Source: JBCCBV01 sp039033855 (GTDB lineage: Bacteria > Planctomycetota > Phycisphaerae > Phycisphaerales > Phycisphaeraceae). From it: 64,000 nt of DNA. The DNA is taken from the NCBI GenBank assembly GCA_039033855.1, contig JBCCBV010000010.1, forward strand, positions 44,827 to 108,826. Direction: 5' to 3'. This document shows, in pieces, positions 1 to 12,757 of the stretch (position 1 is the stretch's first letter; each line of letters opens with the position of its first letter). Below the pieces are notes generated by a model. That model ran no database searches. It was given only the letters and a program-made list of their open reading frames with translations, and had not been told where the DNA came from. Made by a program: the position numbers and the translations under genes.

Positions 1-54
1 AACTCGCTTAGCCGAGCCGCCCCCGCGCCGCAGACGCGCCTGGCCCGCATCGAG

Positions 55-1206
55 GTGTTGGCGCCCGTGTCCGTCGTCGTGCCGGTCTATCACGAGGCCG
101 ACAACCTGCCCCACCTGATCGAACGCGTCGAGCAGGTCCGCAACCACTACGGGCTCGACCTCGAACTCGTGCTGGTCGACGACAACAGCCGGGACGGCAG
201 CGTGGAAATCGTCGAACAAGCCGGCCGGCCCTGGGTGCGCATGCTCGTCCGAACCGAAGACCCGGGCCTGAGCCAATCGGTCCTCCACGGCCTGCGCAGC
301 GCGCGCCACCCCGTGGTCGTGGTCATGGACGGCGACCTGAGCCACCCCCCCGAGCGCATCCCCGACATGATCCTGGCCCTCGACGCCGGCCAGCAGTTCG
401 TCATCGGATCGCGCTACGTGCCCGGCGGGTCTACCGACGACGACTGGGGCTTTTTCCGCTGGCTCAACAGCCGCGTCGCCACCGCCCTGGCCAAGCCGCT
501 GACCAAAGCCAAAGACCCCATGGCCGGGTTCTTCGCCTTCCGCCGGGCCGACCTGGACCGCGCCGAGTACCTCAACCCCGTCGGCTACAAGATCGGCCTC
601 GAACTCATCGTCAAGTGCCGGTTCGACAACATCGGCGAAGTCCCCATCGACTTCTGCGACCGCCAACACGGCGAGAGCAAGCTGACCTTCAAGCAGCAGC
701 TCAAGTACGTTCAGCACCTTCGTCGTCTGTATCTGTACCGCTTCGCCGCGGCGACCACGCTGATCCAGTTCGGCGTAGTGGGCGCTTCGGGCGTGGCGGT
801 CAACCTGACGGTGCTCACGATCCTGGCCCTGGCCGGCGCCGCCGACCCGGTGGCCGTGGCGGGCGGCATCGCGGTCAGCGTGGTCACCAACTTCCTGCTC
901 AACCGCAGGTTCACCTTCAGCTACGCCCGCAACCGCTCGATCGTCAAGCAGTTCGTCGGGTTCTGCGGCGCCAGCGCCATGGGCGCTGTGGTCAACTACG
1001 CCGTGACCCTGGGCATCAAGCGGCTGGCCCCGGACCTGCCGTTGCAGGTCGCGGCGCTCGGCGGGATCGCCGCGGGCATGACGCTCAACTTCCTGGTCAA
1101 CCGCTTTGTGGTCTTCAAAGCAACCCACCACCGCGAGCCCGGCGCCAAAGTCGAGGCCACGCCGCCAGCCCTGCCTCACCCGTCCGCGACCGACGCGCCG
1201 ACTTGA
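55..1206 (+). CDS. GT2 glycosyltransferase fused to GtrA-like membrane domain
   Basis: This is a polyprenol-phosphate-sugar synthase type protein (DPM1/ArnC-like). An N-terminal GT-A domain (residues 4-225) carries VDDNS at 41-45 and the metal-binding MDGD at 91-94. A GtrA-type membrane domain with about four hydrophobic helices follows (about 236-358) and contains the repeated NFLLNRRFTF / NFLVNRFVVF pattern of that family. It probably transfers a sugar from a nucleotide donor to a lipid phosphate at the inner membrane for envelope polysaccharide or protein glycosylation. The start used is a GTG at 55; since the window begins 54 bases earlier, an upstream start cannot be excluded. The tail of about 25 residues is Pro/Ala-rich. 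The exact sugar is unknown. Confidence 0.88.
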   Translation: MLAPVSVVVPVYHEADNLPHLIERVEQVRNHYGLDLELVLVDDNSRDGSVEIVEQAGRPWVRMLVRTEDPGLSQSVLHGLRSARHPVVVVMDGDLSHPPERIPDMILALDAGQQFVIGSRYVPGGSTDDDWGFFRWLNSRVATALAKPLTKAKDPMAGFFAFRRADLDRAEYLNPVGYKIGLELIVKCRFDNIGEVPIDFCDRQHGESKLTFKQQLKYVQHLRRLYLYRFAAATTLIQFGVVGASGVAVNLTVLTILALAGAADPVAVAGGIAVSVVTNFLLNRRFTFSYARNRSIVKQFVGFCGASAMGAVVNYAVTLGIKRLAPDLPLQVAALGGIAAGMTLNFLVNRFVVFKATHHREPGAKVEATPPALPHPSATDAPT

Positions 1207-1401
1207 ACGCCCAAGCCAACCGGCAAGGCGACGTTCAACCTTCAATCAAACAACCATGCGGTCGGAGATGCGGCCGGACACGCTCTCCCGGGTCATGCGC
1301 TGTGCGGCCCCCATGCACATCCACGAGCGAGCTAACGCGCGTACGTTTTATGCCCAATGACGTACTGCAGAGCCTCTTGCGTGAATCCGCTTCCGGGGGC
1401 C

Positions 1402-1437
1402 GAGGCCGGGAGAGAGGCCGGGGGAGAGGCCGGGGGA
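1402..1437. repeat. 12-bp tandem repeat, three copies
   Basis: Three adjacent 12-base units (1402-1413, 1414-1425, 1426-1437) of the form GAGGCCGGGGGA, the first with one change, sit just past the stop of the small minus-strand gene that follows. The stretch 1207-1440 holds no gene I can support. Confidence 0.75.
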
Positions 1438-1440
1438 GAC

Positions 1441-1707
1441 TTAGTTCCCGCCGACCTGTTGAATCAGCCGTCCCAGGCGTTCGAGATCGCGCCCTGCCAC
1501 CGCCCGATCGACGCGCTGGGCCTCGACGCCGAGCGCTAACAGGTCGGCCTCGGCCTTGGCCCAGAGCTTGTCTTGCTTGGCCTTGGAGTCGGCGAGGTAA
1601 AGCTCCGAGAGCAGGTCGCCGAGCTTGTGCACCCGCCGGGTGTCCTGCTGGTCGTAGTACCTCTTGACGATCTTCTCTTGATGCCGGGACAGGTCGCGCT
1701 GGGCCAT
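1441..1707 (-). CDS. Small charged helical protein, unknown function
   Basis: An 88-residue, highly charged, probably all-helical protein with many Lys/Arg/Asp/Glu residues and no signal peptide, cysteine pair or known motif. The start at 1707 is chosen over an in-frame ATG five codons upstream because a GAGGA ribosome-binding site lies about nine bases before it. It begins 26 bases past the thiC stop on the same strand, so it may be co-transcribed with thiC and share its thiamine control. It resembles short conserved hypothetical proteins of planctomycetes in style, but I cannot name a family. Confidence 0.65.
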   Translation of the reverse strand: MAQRDLSRHQEKIVKRYYDQQDTRRVHKLGDLLSELYLADSKAKQDKLWAKAEADLLALGVEAQRVDRAVAGRDLERLGRLIQQVGGN

Positions 1708-1733
1708 GGGATGCGTCCTCAACGAAAATGCGA

Positions 1734-3698
<1,965 letters not shown>

Positions 3699-3749
3699 CG
3701 TTCACCTACGCAAGAAAGGGGCGTGGCGAAGCGCGACGACGTGCCGGGC

Positions 3750-3848
3750 GCTTCCCTACGCCGGTGTCAGCCGGATCAGGTTCAACGGGTGCATCTCAGA
3801 CCGCGGTTCGGCGTGGGCTTGGCGCGGTCGCCCCGAGCGAGGCGTAGT
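3750..3848 (-). promoter_or_regulatory. TPP riboswitch (THI element)
   Basis: Read on the minus strand, the leader of thiC holds the conserved TPP-binding cores CTGAGA, then ACCC, then GAACCTGATC, followed by GCGTAGGGAA. The closing P1 helix is formed by CTACGC (3842-3847) pairing with GCGTAG (3756-3761). This is the canonical THI-box order. It ends about 50 bases before the thiC start, which suits control of translation initiation or premature termination. Confidence 0.95.
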
Positions 3849-3941
3849 CTAGGCGATCTACCCGAGCCGGCCAGCCCGGTTCGCCCGACCGACCCGCCTC
3901 AAACGCCCCCCAACGCACGGACGACGCTTGGACCACGCTGG

Positions 3942-4655
3942 ATGCCCGACGCTCACCCCCCCGAACCGCTTTTCGACGACGGCGCCCCGCCCGGCGTGTC
4001 GCCCGGCTCCGTGATCGCCTCGGTCCGGCCGAGCCCCAAGAACCCGGCCAAATCGCTCGTGAAGGTCGGCGCCAAGGTCGTCGCCCGCGTCGCCACCAGC
4101 CGTGTGGGAGAACTGGGGCTGGAAACGGGCGTCCCTTGGACCGCCGAGCTGGCCCAGCGGGTCGAAGCCTGCGCCCAGGCCGACCTGGCGGCGTCGGCCG
4201 CGGCCCGCGCACTCGGACGCAGGGCCAAGAGTCGGCGGAAGGTCGATCAAGACCTGCGCCGTAAAGACTTCGACGAAAACGCCCGCGCCGCGGCGCTCGA
4301 CCGGATGGAGGCGCTCGGTGCCATCGACGACCGGGCTCTGGGCGAGTCGCTGGTCCGCCAGGCCCTGAACCGCAAGCCCGCCGGCCCGCGGTACCTCCAG
4401 GCCAAGCTGCAAGCCGCCGGGCTGGACCGGTCGTTGGCGGACGAGCTCAGCCGAAAAGCCGGCGAGTCCAGGTCGGAAACCGGCCTGGAAGGCGCCCGGG
4501 CGCTGGTGGCCGTGCGGTTACGCGGGATGCGGAATCTGGAGATGGATGTCAAACGGCGGAGGCTCTACGGGATGCTCGCCCGACGCGGGTTCGATCCCGA
4601 CGTGATTCGACAAGCGTTATCGGAGTTGGCCCGCCCGTCCGACGATGACGGGTAA
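3942..4655 (+). CDS. recX: Regulatory protein RecX
   Basis: A 237-residue RecX-family protein, which in known bacteria binds RecA filaments and inhibits or modulates recombination. It shows the typical all-helical triplicate: a first repeat (AAARALGRRAKSRRKVDQDL), a second with GAIDDRALGESLVRQ, a Pro-Arg-Tyr-Leu segment (KPAGPRYLQAKLQAAG), and a C-terminal repeat ending RRLYGMLARRGFDPDVIRQAL. The N-terminal 55 residues are an unusual low-complexity extension. The start at 3942 is the first ATG with RecX-like coding after the divergent thiC leader; the same frame stays open far upstream but only antisense to thiC. The stop abuts the next start (TAA then ATG). recA is not in the window. Confidence 0.9.
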   Translation: MPDAHPPEPLFDDGAPPGVSPGSVIASVRPSPKNPAKSLVKVGAKVVARVATSRVGELGLETGVPWTAELAQRVEACAQADLAASAAARALGRRAKSRRKVDQDLRRKDFDENARAAALDRMEALGAIDDRALGESLVRQALNRKPAGPRYLQAKLQAAGLDRSLADELSRKAGESRSETGLEGARALVAVRLRGMRNLEMDVKRRRLYGMLARRGFDPDVIRQALSELARPSDDDG

Positions 4656-6122
4656 ATGACCGCCTCGACTACCACGCCCACGTCGCACGCCATGCCTGCG
4701 AAGGCCTCTTCACCGGCAAGCCCCGTCGCGCTCCCGGGCCCCGTCAAGGCCGCAGCGCATCGCGCCGATAGCCCTAAAGCCGTCTCTCTCCCGGGGGCCC
4801 CGAAGCGGGACGGCGCCAGGATGCGTTCACGCGTGGAAGCGGTGGTGGTCAGCCCGTTCGTGCCCGGCCCCGGCGGCGAAGACCGTCGCCGTGGTTTTTA
4901 CATGCTCGAGATGCTGCGCGACGCCGGCTTCACCACCCGGCTGGTCGCGCTGTGCGCCCCCGACCAAGACCACCAATCGATCGCCAACCTGGCCGACCAC
5001 GTCGATCACGTGCACGCCTTCCACCGCTCGGGCGAGGCCTGGGTGCACGGCGCCTGGGGCTGGCTGACGGGCGAATCCTTCGCCGCCGGCGCCGCGCGCC
5101 ACACCGAAGCGGTCGAGGTGCTGTCGCGCGTGCTGCCCAAAGCCAAGGTCGTGGTGGCATTGGGCGCCGCAGGCCACGCCATGGTCGAGCAGGCGCTCGC
5201 GCCGGGCCGGCCCGGCGGGCTGTACGTCCTGGACCTGTCCGAACCCGCCGCGGCCGTCGCCGCCCACGCCGCCGACGACCGAAGAGGATTGGGCGCCTGG
5301 GCCGCCGGCACCGAGAGCAAAGCGATCTGCCGGGCCGAGCGCCTGGCCGCCGACGCCGCCGACCTCACGCTCGTCGCGTCCGAGCCGGACATCCGCAGCC
5401 TGGGCGCCAAACGACAATCCCCGATCTGGGCGGTGGGCAACGGCTTCGACCCGCGCGACGAGCCCGGCCGGGGCTACCTGGAGTCGCTGAGCCCGCGCAT
5501 CGCGTACTGCGGCAACGTGGCGATCCCTCATCACGCGCGCTCGGCGCTGTGGCTGGCTCGGGTGGTGATGCCCCAAGTCCGCAAGGCCGTGCCCGACGCG
5601 GTGCTGGTCGTCCCTCAGCCGACCAAACTCAAGGGGCTCGGCGCCCGGGTCTTCGAGACCGGCGTGGTAGCCGCGTTCCCAGTCCAAGAATCGACGCCAT
5701 ACGAATCGCTCGTCGAAACCTGTGTGGCCGGCGCCTGTCCCCAGCGCTACGTGCGCGGGTGCGTGATGCAGGCTCTGCAAGTGATGGCGGCCGGCCGGCC
5801 GCTGGTGACCACGCCTGCACTCACACGGTTGCTTCCCTCAGACACCGCCAACGCGGTGCAGGTCGCCGACAAGGCCAAGCCCATGGCCGACGCGCTCGTG
5901 CGTTTATTGCTGCACCGCAACGAGGCCGAACAGTCGGGCCTCAAGGCCTGCCGGGTGGCCCACCAAGGCGCCACGTGGCTGGCGCAATGGCGGCGGGTCG
6001 GAGCGCTGTTGCGGCGCGTCGCCGACGGGCGTGACGCCCACGTCGGGTCCGACGCCGACCCGGGCGCCCGGCTGCGGCAGCTCGAAGGCCGTACGAGCGA
6101 AATCTCGCGCATCGCGTCGTAA
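4656..6122 (+). CDS. Glycosyltransferase, GT4-like
   Basis: A 488-residue GT-B type glycosyltransferase resembling sugar transferases linked to PEP-CTERM/exosortase loci. After a disordered N-terminus of about 55 residues, the N-terminal Rossmann half begins with VEAVVVSPFVPGPGGEDRRR, a diagnostic donor/acceptor loop. The second half has IAYCGNVAIPHHARSALWLARVVMPQVRK and the usual C-terminal QALQVMAAGRPLVTT donor-site motif. It starts directly after the recX stop with no gap, so the two are probably co-translated. A second possible start is the ATG at 4821, which would remove the disordered leader. Substrate unknown; probably exopolysaccharide or surface glycan synthesis. Confidence 0.82.
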   Translation: MTASTTTPTSHAMPAKASSPASPVALPGPVKAAAHRADSPKAVSLPGAPKRDGARMRSRVEAVVVSPFVPGPGGEDRRRGFYMLEMLRDAGFTTRLVALCAPDQDHQSIANLADHVDHVHAFHRSGEAWVHGAWGWLTGESFAAGAARHTEAVEVLSRVLPKAKVVVALGAAGHAMVEQALAPGRPGGLYVLDLSEPAAAVAAHAADDRRGLGAWAAGTESKAICRAERLAADAADLTLVASEPDIRSLGAKRQSPIWAVGNGFDPRDEPGRGYLESLSPRIAYCGNVAIPHHARSALWLARVVMPQVRKAVPDAVLVVPQPTKLKGLGARVFETGVVAAFPVQESTPYESLVETCVAGACPQRYVRGCVMQALQVMAAGRPLVTTPALTRLLPSDTANAVQVADKAKPMADALVRLLLHRNEAEQSGLKACRVAHQGATWLAQWRRVGALLRRVADGRDAHVGSDADPGARLRQLEGRTSEISRIAS

Positions 6123-6167
6123 CGAACGCCCCGCACCAATAAATTCCCGGTCCACCGAGAGCGTCGG

Positions 6168-7685
6168 TTAGAGCTTGTCCGCGGCCAGGCTGGCCAGCTC
6201 GCTGCGTTCGCTGCGCTGCAGCGTGACGTGGCCGACCTGCGACGACCCGCGCAGCCGCTCGACCATGTATGACAGGCCGTTGGACGACGCGTCGAGGTAC
6301 GGATGGTCGATCTGGTTCACGTCGCCGGTCAGGACGATCTTGGTGCCCTCGCCCACCCGGCTGACGATGGTTTTGACCTCGTGCGGCGTCAGGTTCTGCG
6401 CCTCGTCCACGATGATGAACTGGTGCGGAATCGACCGGCCGCGGATGTACGTCAGCGGTTCGAGCACCACCGTGCCCTGGCCGACCAGCTCTTTCACCCG
6501 CGCCTCGGGCGGCTTCGAGTCGGCGTGCTGACCGCGGAAATCGCCGGCCGCACGGCTCGAAAGCAGATACTCCAGGTTGTCGAAAATCGGCTGCATCCAC
6601 ACGCCGAGCTTCTCGTCTTTGTCGCCGGGCAAGTAACCGATGTCACGGCCCATCGGCATGATCGGGCGCGCCACCAGCAGCTTGTCGTACCGCTGTTCGG
6701 TCACCACACGCCCCATGCCCGCGGCCAGGGCCAGCAGCGTCTTGCCCGTGCCCGCCGAGCCAAGCAGCGTCACCAGCTTGACGTCGTCGTCGAGCAGAAG
6801 GTCGAGCGCCATCAGCTGCTGGACGTTGCGATGCATGACGCCGTAGGTCGGCTTCCGCGGCCCGTGGATCGGGATCAGGTGGTCGGTGTCCGCCAACCGA
6901 CGGGCCAGGCCGTGGTGCGACTCGTCCACGGCGTTGCGCAGCTGCACGAACTGGTTCGTTTCGAGCTCCACCGCGTGCGTGCTGCCGTCCGACTCGGTCC
7001 GCACCAGGTGGTCTTGGATCGAGGTGAGCTCGAGCTGCTTCTCTTCGTACAAACGGTCGATCAGGTCGCCGGGCACGCTGAGCTCGACATACCCGGTGTA
7101 CAGGCTGTCGGCGTCGACCTTCTGCGCCTCAAAATCTTCGGTGCGGATGCCCAGCGCATCGGCCTTGATCCGCACGTTGATGTCTTTGGTGATCAGCGCC
7201 GCGTCGAGGCCGGCGTTCTGCAACTTCCACGCCACGCCGATGATGCGATGGTCGGGCGTGTCTTCGCCCAGCGAAGGCGGGCGCTGCTCGTCGGACAGTT
7301 CGACACGCACCTTGCCGCCCTGGTCGTTCCACGCCACGCCGTCGGCCAAACGACCTTTCGCGCGCAAACGGTCGAGTTGGCGGATCGCCTCGCGCGCGTT
7401 GCGGGCCACGTCGTCGTTGCCCTTCTTGAACTTGTCAATCTCGCCCAACACCGCGAAGGGGATCACCACCTCGTGCTCGGCGAACAGATACAGCGACGCC
7501 GGGTTGTGCAGCAGCACATTGGTATCGAGCACGAACCGGCGGACCGCCGCGTCGGGCGCGCCACCAGAGATCGGGCCGGGCTCGGACAACGGCCCGGCGG
7601 CGCCGACGGACGGGACGACCGGCACGGGCGATTCGGGCAAGGTCGGCGCGGCGCCGGCAGACGGCGAAGAAGTGGGCGGGCTCAT
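6168..7685 (-). CDS. PIN domain-PhoH family ATPase/ribonuclease
   Basis: A PhoH2-type protein joining a PIN endoribonuclease domain to a PhoH helicase-like ATPase. The PIN domain opens with FVLDTNVLLHNP (DTN about residues 54-56) and contains ALITKDINVRIKA. The PhoH domain has Walker A GSAGTGKT (about 309-316) and Walker B FIIVDEAQN (about 423-431), followed by the LTGDVNQID sensor. In characterised PhoH2 proteins this pairing gives RNA unwinding coupled to cleavage. The ATG at 7685 is preferred; a frame-open ATG 19 codons upstream lacks a clear ribosome-binding site. About 50 residues of Pro/Ser/Ala linker precede the PIN domain. Confidence 0.92.
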   Translation of the reverse strand: MSPPTSSPSAGAAPTLPESPVPVVPSVGAAGPLSEPGPISGGAPDAAVRRFVLDTNVLLHNPASLYLFAEHEVVIPFAVLGEIDKFKKGNDDVARNAREAIRQLDRLRAKGRLADGVAWNDQGGKVRVELSDEQRPPSLGEDTPDHRIIGVAWKLQNAGLDAALITKDINVRIKADALGIRTEDFEAQKVDADSLYTGYVELSVPGDLIDRLYEEKQLELTSIQDHLVRTESDGSTHAVELETNQFVQLRNAVDESHHGLARRLADTDHLIPIHGPRKPTYGVMHRNVQQLMALDLLLDDDVKLVTLLGSAGTGKTLLALAAGMGRVVTEQRYDKLLVARPIMPMGRDIGYLPGDKDEKLGVWMQPIFDNLEYLLSSRAAGDFRGQHADSKPPEARVKELVGQGTVVLEPLTYIRGRSIPHQFIIVDEAQNLTPHEVKTIVSRVGEGTKIVLTGDVNQIDHPYLDASSNGLSYMVERLRGSSQVGHVTLQRSERSELASLAADKL

Positions 7686-7858
7686 GGGGGCCCCTTGCGT
7701 CAGAGGGTGTCTCTCTCGGTCCACAAAACCTGTATCGGCCAACCGGCCGGGGCAAGTTCACGGCGGATTCTACGGGCCCCCGGCCCCACGGTTCGACACG
7801 CCGGCCGGCGCCCACACCGACAGCCGCCCCACCCCCGCGCCGCGGGTACGCTGCGGCC

Positions 7859-8974
7859 ATGAACACGCCTTCATCGCCCAGTAACGCCGGAACTACGCCC
7901 AACCCGCCCGCCCCGTTCGGCGCCGCATCCGACGGTACCACCGTCGAACAGGTCACCCTCCGCAACGCCCAGGGCTGGACCTGCACCCTGCTGACCCACG
8001 GCGCCCGGGTACGCTCCCTCCACGTCCCCGACCGCGACGGCCGGCTCGGAAACGTCGTGCTGGGCTTCGACCACCTCGCCGTATACGAAGGCGACGGGTC
8101 AAGCTTCGGCGCCACCTGCGGACGTGTGGCCGGACGCATCGCCAAGGGCAAGTACACCCTCGACGGCACACCGCGCGAGCTCGACGCCCACGACTCTCAG
8201 GGCAACCACCGCCACGGCGGAAAAGTCGGTTTCATGCTCCGCCACTGGGACGTCGAAGACGCCACCGAAGACCGCTGCACCCTTGCGCTCGTCTCAGAGG
8301 ACGGCGACCAGCGCTACCCCGGCCGGCTGGTGACCCGGGTCACCTACACGCTCGAAGACGACGCGCTGCGCATCGACTACCGCGCCGAAACCGACGCCCC
8401 CACGCCGGTCAACCTGACCAACCACAGCTACTTCAACCTGGGCGGCGTGCCCGACGGCGCCTCGGCCGATCAATTACGCACTCAAACCTTCGAGACCTTG
8501 GTCCGGCTGGATTGCGACGAGTACCTCGAGTGCGTCGACATGATCCCCACGGGCGAGCGCACCGCCGTGCAAGGCACGCCCCTCGACTTCCGCACGCCCC
8601 GAACCATCGGCGAACGCATCGCCGACCTCACCGAAGGCCCGCGCCCCGGCTACGACCACGCCTTACAGGTCCGCGGCCACGACGGCGCCTTGCGCGAAAC
8701 CGCGCGATGCGCACACCCCCCCACCGGTCGGTCCATGACGGTGCTGTCCGACCAGCCCTGCCTGGTGTTCTATTCGACCAACCTCAAGCCCGAGGCCCCG
8801 CCGTTCCAGGGCTCCGGCGGCGCACAATTCGGCCCGCGCTCGGCGTTCTGTATCGAGATGCAGAAACAGCCCGACGCGATCAACCGGCAGGACGACCCGC
8901 ACTTCGCCGATGTGATCGTCCGCCCGGGCACGCCCTACACCCAGACCACGATCTACCGGTTCGCCGTCGAATAA
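7859..8974 (+). CDS. galM: Aldose 1-epimerase (mutarotase)
   Basis: A GalM-type enzyme interconverting alpha and beta anomers of aldohexoses in the cytoplasm. The 371 residues include the family landmarks GRVAGRIAKGKY, the substrate-binding histidine stretch GNHRHGG, the catalytic-histidine region NLTNHSYFNLGG, and the C-terminal catalytic glutamate in AFCIEMQKQPDAIN. Length matches the family plus a short Ala/Asn/Pro-rich N-terminus. It is divergent from the PhoH gene, separated by about 170 bases, and convergent with the acetyltransferase operon. Confidence 0.94.
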   Translation: MNTPSSPSNAGTTPNPPAPFGAASDGTTVEQVTLRNAQGWTCTLLTHGARVRSLHVPDRDGRLGNVVLGFDHLAVYEGDGSSFGATCGRVAGRIAKGKYTLDGTPRELDAHDSQGNHRHGGKVGFMLRHWDVEDATEDRCTLALVSEDGDQRYPGRLVTRVTYTLEDDALRIDYRAETDAPTPVNLTNHSYFNLGGVPDGASADQLRTQTFETLVRLDCDEYLECVDMIPTGERTAVQGTPLDFRTPRTIGERIADLTEGPRPGYDHALQVRGHDGALRETARCAHPPTGRSMTVLSDQPCLVFYSTNLKPEAPPFQGSGGAQFGPRSAFCIEMQKQPDAINRQDDPHFADVIVRPGTPYTQTTIYRFAVE

Positions 8975-9004
8975 ACGGCTTCATGCAGTCGTCTTGACTG
9001 CCGG

Positions 9005-9613
9005 TTACGCGCCGATGACCGGGTCGTGGTCGCGCGGCGCGGGCGGATCGCCCGGGCCCACCCACATCGACATCATCAGCTCGTCGGCGTAGGTGCCGTC
9101 CTCGAAACGCACCGCACGCTTGAGCAAGCCTTCCTGCTCAAAGCCCAAACTTTCGTACAGGCGTATCGCCTTGGCGTTGAAGGGGAATGCGCAGAGCTGC
9201 AGCACATCGAACCCCGCGCGGTTCCGGGCAAAGGCGATGAACTCTTCCATCAGCAACCGCCCGAGCCCACGGCCCCACCACGCCCGCCGGATCGAGATGC
9301 CCAGGTTGCCTCGGTGGGTCGCGCGATACGGCTTTTCGTCCTGACGCACGCCCGCGATCGCAACCGCTTCGCCTTGCGGGGTCCAAGCCGAGACCTGCAA
9401 CGCTCCCGGTTTTTCCAGGTGCTCGCGCAGCCAGGTGCGCTCTTGGTCCAGCGACATCACCGGGTCTTTCGGGCAGTTCATGATGCCCCACGACTCGACC
9501 CGCATGGCCACCAGATAGTCGAGCACGGCCTGGGCGTCGTCGGGCGTCGGGCTGCGCAGCACAAGCTCGGCGCCGTCGCGCAGCGTGATCGTTTTAGGCT
9601 CAAGCACCGCCAT
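9005..9613 (-). CDS. GNAT acetyltransferase, last of three in leuA operon
   Basis: A 202-residue GNAT-fold N-acetyltransferase. The acetyl-CoA pyrophosphate loop is visible as ISIRRAWWGRGLGRLLMEEF, followed by CAFPFNAKAIRLYESLGFEQEG, the typical end of a GNAT domain. Its start overlaps the preceding acetyltransferase by 14 bases, so it belongs to the leuA transcription unit. Substrate unknown; possibilities include protein N-termini (RimJ/RimL-like), amino acids or small amines. The best matches in layout are RimJ/RimL-like proteins. Confidence 0.85.
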   Translation of the reverse strand: MAVLEPKTITLRDGAELVLRSPTPDDAQAVLDYLVAMRVESWGIMNCPKDPVMSLDQERTWLREHLEKPGALQVSAWTPQGEAVAIAGVRQDEKPYRATHRGNLGISIRRAWWGRGLGRLLMEEFIAFARNRAGFDVLQLCAFPFNAKAIRLYESLGFEQEGLLKRAVRFEDGTYADELMMSMWVGPGDPPAPRDHDPVIGA

Positions 9614-10208
9614 CTGGCGTATCCCTCTCCGTTTCCGATTGCGATTCGGAAGTGGCCGACGAACGCGGCCAGCGGTCGGCGGTCGTGGCGTACACCACGG
9701 CGTCGTGACGGTCTTCCCCAGGCATCGTCCAGAAGTCGCGCAGCACGCCTTCGCGCTCGATCCCCAGCCTCTCCGCCAGGGCCAAACTCTTGGCGTTACG
9801 CGACGAGATCATCAGGCAGGCCCGGTGGAAGCCAAGCTCATCGAACGTCAGGTCGAACATCTTCCCCACGGCCCGGGTGGCGATGCCCTTGCCGCGGGCA
9901 GCGGAGGTCAGCCAGTAACCGATCTCGATCCGCTGGTGCTCGCGATCCGCGTGGCAGTGGAACACCGTGCCCACCAGCCGGCCGTGATACTCGATCGCCA
10001 AGGTCAACTCGCCGTTGGCTTGGCTCTGCGCGATCCACTGCGCGAGCACTTCGCGCGCCTTCTCGACGGTGTCGGTCTTGTGGACCCACAGCATGAACTC
10101 GCCGATGGAGGCGCGGTCCGCGTCGAGGACGGCGAACAGCCGCGCCGCATCATCGATCGTGTAGGGCCTGAGCGCCAGGTCGTGATCGAGGGTGATCGGG
10201 AAGTTCAC
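9600..10208 (-). CDS. GNAT acetyltransferase, RimJ/RimL type
   Basis: About 202 residues. GNAT signatures are LRPYTIDDAARLFAVLDADR at the N-terminus, IEIGYWLTSAARGKGIATRAV (acetyl-CoA loop) and SRNAKSLALAERLGIEREGVLRD at the C-terminus, the pattern of ribosomal-protein/peptide N-acetyltransferases. The start chosen is a GTG at 10208 that overlaps the stop of the upstream gene as GTGA and follows a GGGGGCGG stretch, implying translational coupling. It is paralogous to its upstream neighbour (shared GYWL...A motif spacing). Substrate not deducible. Confidence 0.86.
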   Translation of the reverse strand: MNFPITLDHDLALRPYTIDDAARLFAVLDADRASIGEFMLWVHKTDTVEKAREVLAQWIAQSQANGELTLAIEYHGRLVGTVFHCHADREHQRIEIGYWLTSAARGKGIATRAVGKMFDLTFDELGFHRACLMISSRNAKSLALAERLGIEREGVLRDFWTMPGEDRHDAVVYATTADRWPRSSATSESQSETERDTPDGGA

Positions 10209-10812
10209 GACCCGCCCCCTGGTGCGCTGCCCACGATCGCATCCTCCGGCGCATGCCAGTGATCCGCACAGGCGGCGTAGAGCTTGTGATCGATCCGGCG
10301 GCCTTTCCAATGTGCAACGCCGCGCAAAGTGCCCTCATACGCATAGCCGGCGCGCTCGGCGACGCGCCAACTGGCCGGGTTGTCCGGCTCGGCCGTGATG
10401 ATCATCCGCCGCAAGCCATACTCAGCAAAGCCGAGCTGAGTCAGCGCCACAGTCGATCGCGTAGCGATGCTCTGGCCACACGCCTCTTGCGCAAGCCAGT
10501 AGCCGATGTCGGCCGAGGCGATCTCCATCGACCCGCTGCCAGACCGGCTTTCCGTCCAGTTGAACCAGCCGGTGTTCCCGACGATCTTGCCGTGCTTCAG
10601 AATGGTGACGGCGATGGCCTTGCGCTCGGCGAAGTTCCGCAGCGACTCCACGGCATACTTGCGTGCGTCCTCGACAGACCGGGTGTGCTCGACCCACGAC
10701 ATCCACCCTCCAAGATGCGCGCGGTTGGCGTCCACCACGGCGTACAAGTCTTCGGCGTGATGGGGTTCGAGCAGGCGCAGCGCAAGCCCGCCGGCTAAGT
10801 CGCGCGACCAAC

Positions 10813-10816
<4 letters not shown>
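10205..10816 (-). CDS. GNAT acetyltransferase, first after leuA
   Basis: A 203-residue RimJ/RimL-like GNAT protein: LRLLEPHHAEDLYAVVDANR, IGYWLAQEACGQSIATRSTV in the acetyl-CoA loop, and NPASWRVAERAGYAYEGTLRG at the end. The usual G-x-G/A of the loop reads G-Q-S here, a mild deviation. Its ATG overlaps the leuA stop as ATGA (10813-10816) and its own stop overlaps the next GTG, so the three acetyltransferases are translationally chained to leuA. Function unknown beyond acyl transfer. Confidence 0.86.
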
Positions 10817-12507
<1,691 letters not shown>

Positions 12508-12657
12508 CGCAAAGTCTCGGAGAAAGAAGAGCGGGCGGGGGTTCGCGTGCCAGTTCGCGAGCCAAGGGGGCACAATGGACGCAACGATCGCGTGGCGCTG
12601 CCGGGCTCGCCGGGGCGTCGGGCCGATCCCGAGTCACACATGAAAAAGGGACGGTCC

Positions 12658-12726
12658 TTAGCCGGCGAGCGACAGCCCCAGAAGGGGCGTGGAGGCAATG
12701 GTAAGTCGCAGCGGGCAAAGGGCCAT
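12658..12726 (-). CDS. Candidate leucine-rich leader peptide upstream of leuA
   Basis: A 22-codon reading frame on the leuA strand, about 150 bases before the leuA start, encodes seven leucines, five of them in the last nine residues as LLGLSL-type codons. A strong small hairpin (GCCCC-TTCT-GGGGC) overlaps those codons and a run of five T lies shortly past the stop. This resembles a leucine attenuator, but no clear ribosome-binding site precedes the ATG and no convincing terminator stem abuts the T run. It could be chance. Confidence 0.3.
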   Translation of the reverse strand: MALCPLRLTIASTPLLGLSLAG

Positions 12727-12757
12727 GAACGGAGCTTGTCCGCAGACCCCGGCGGTG

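Noticed and set aside
12643..12660. Rho-independent terminator before leuA
   Set aside because: A run of five T is present on the minus strand but the only adjacent stem is three base pairs.
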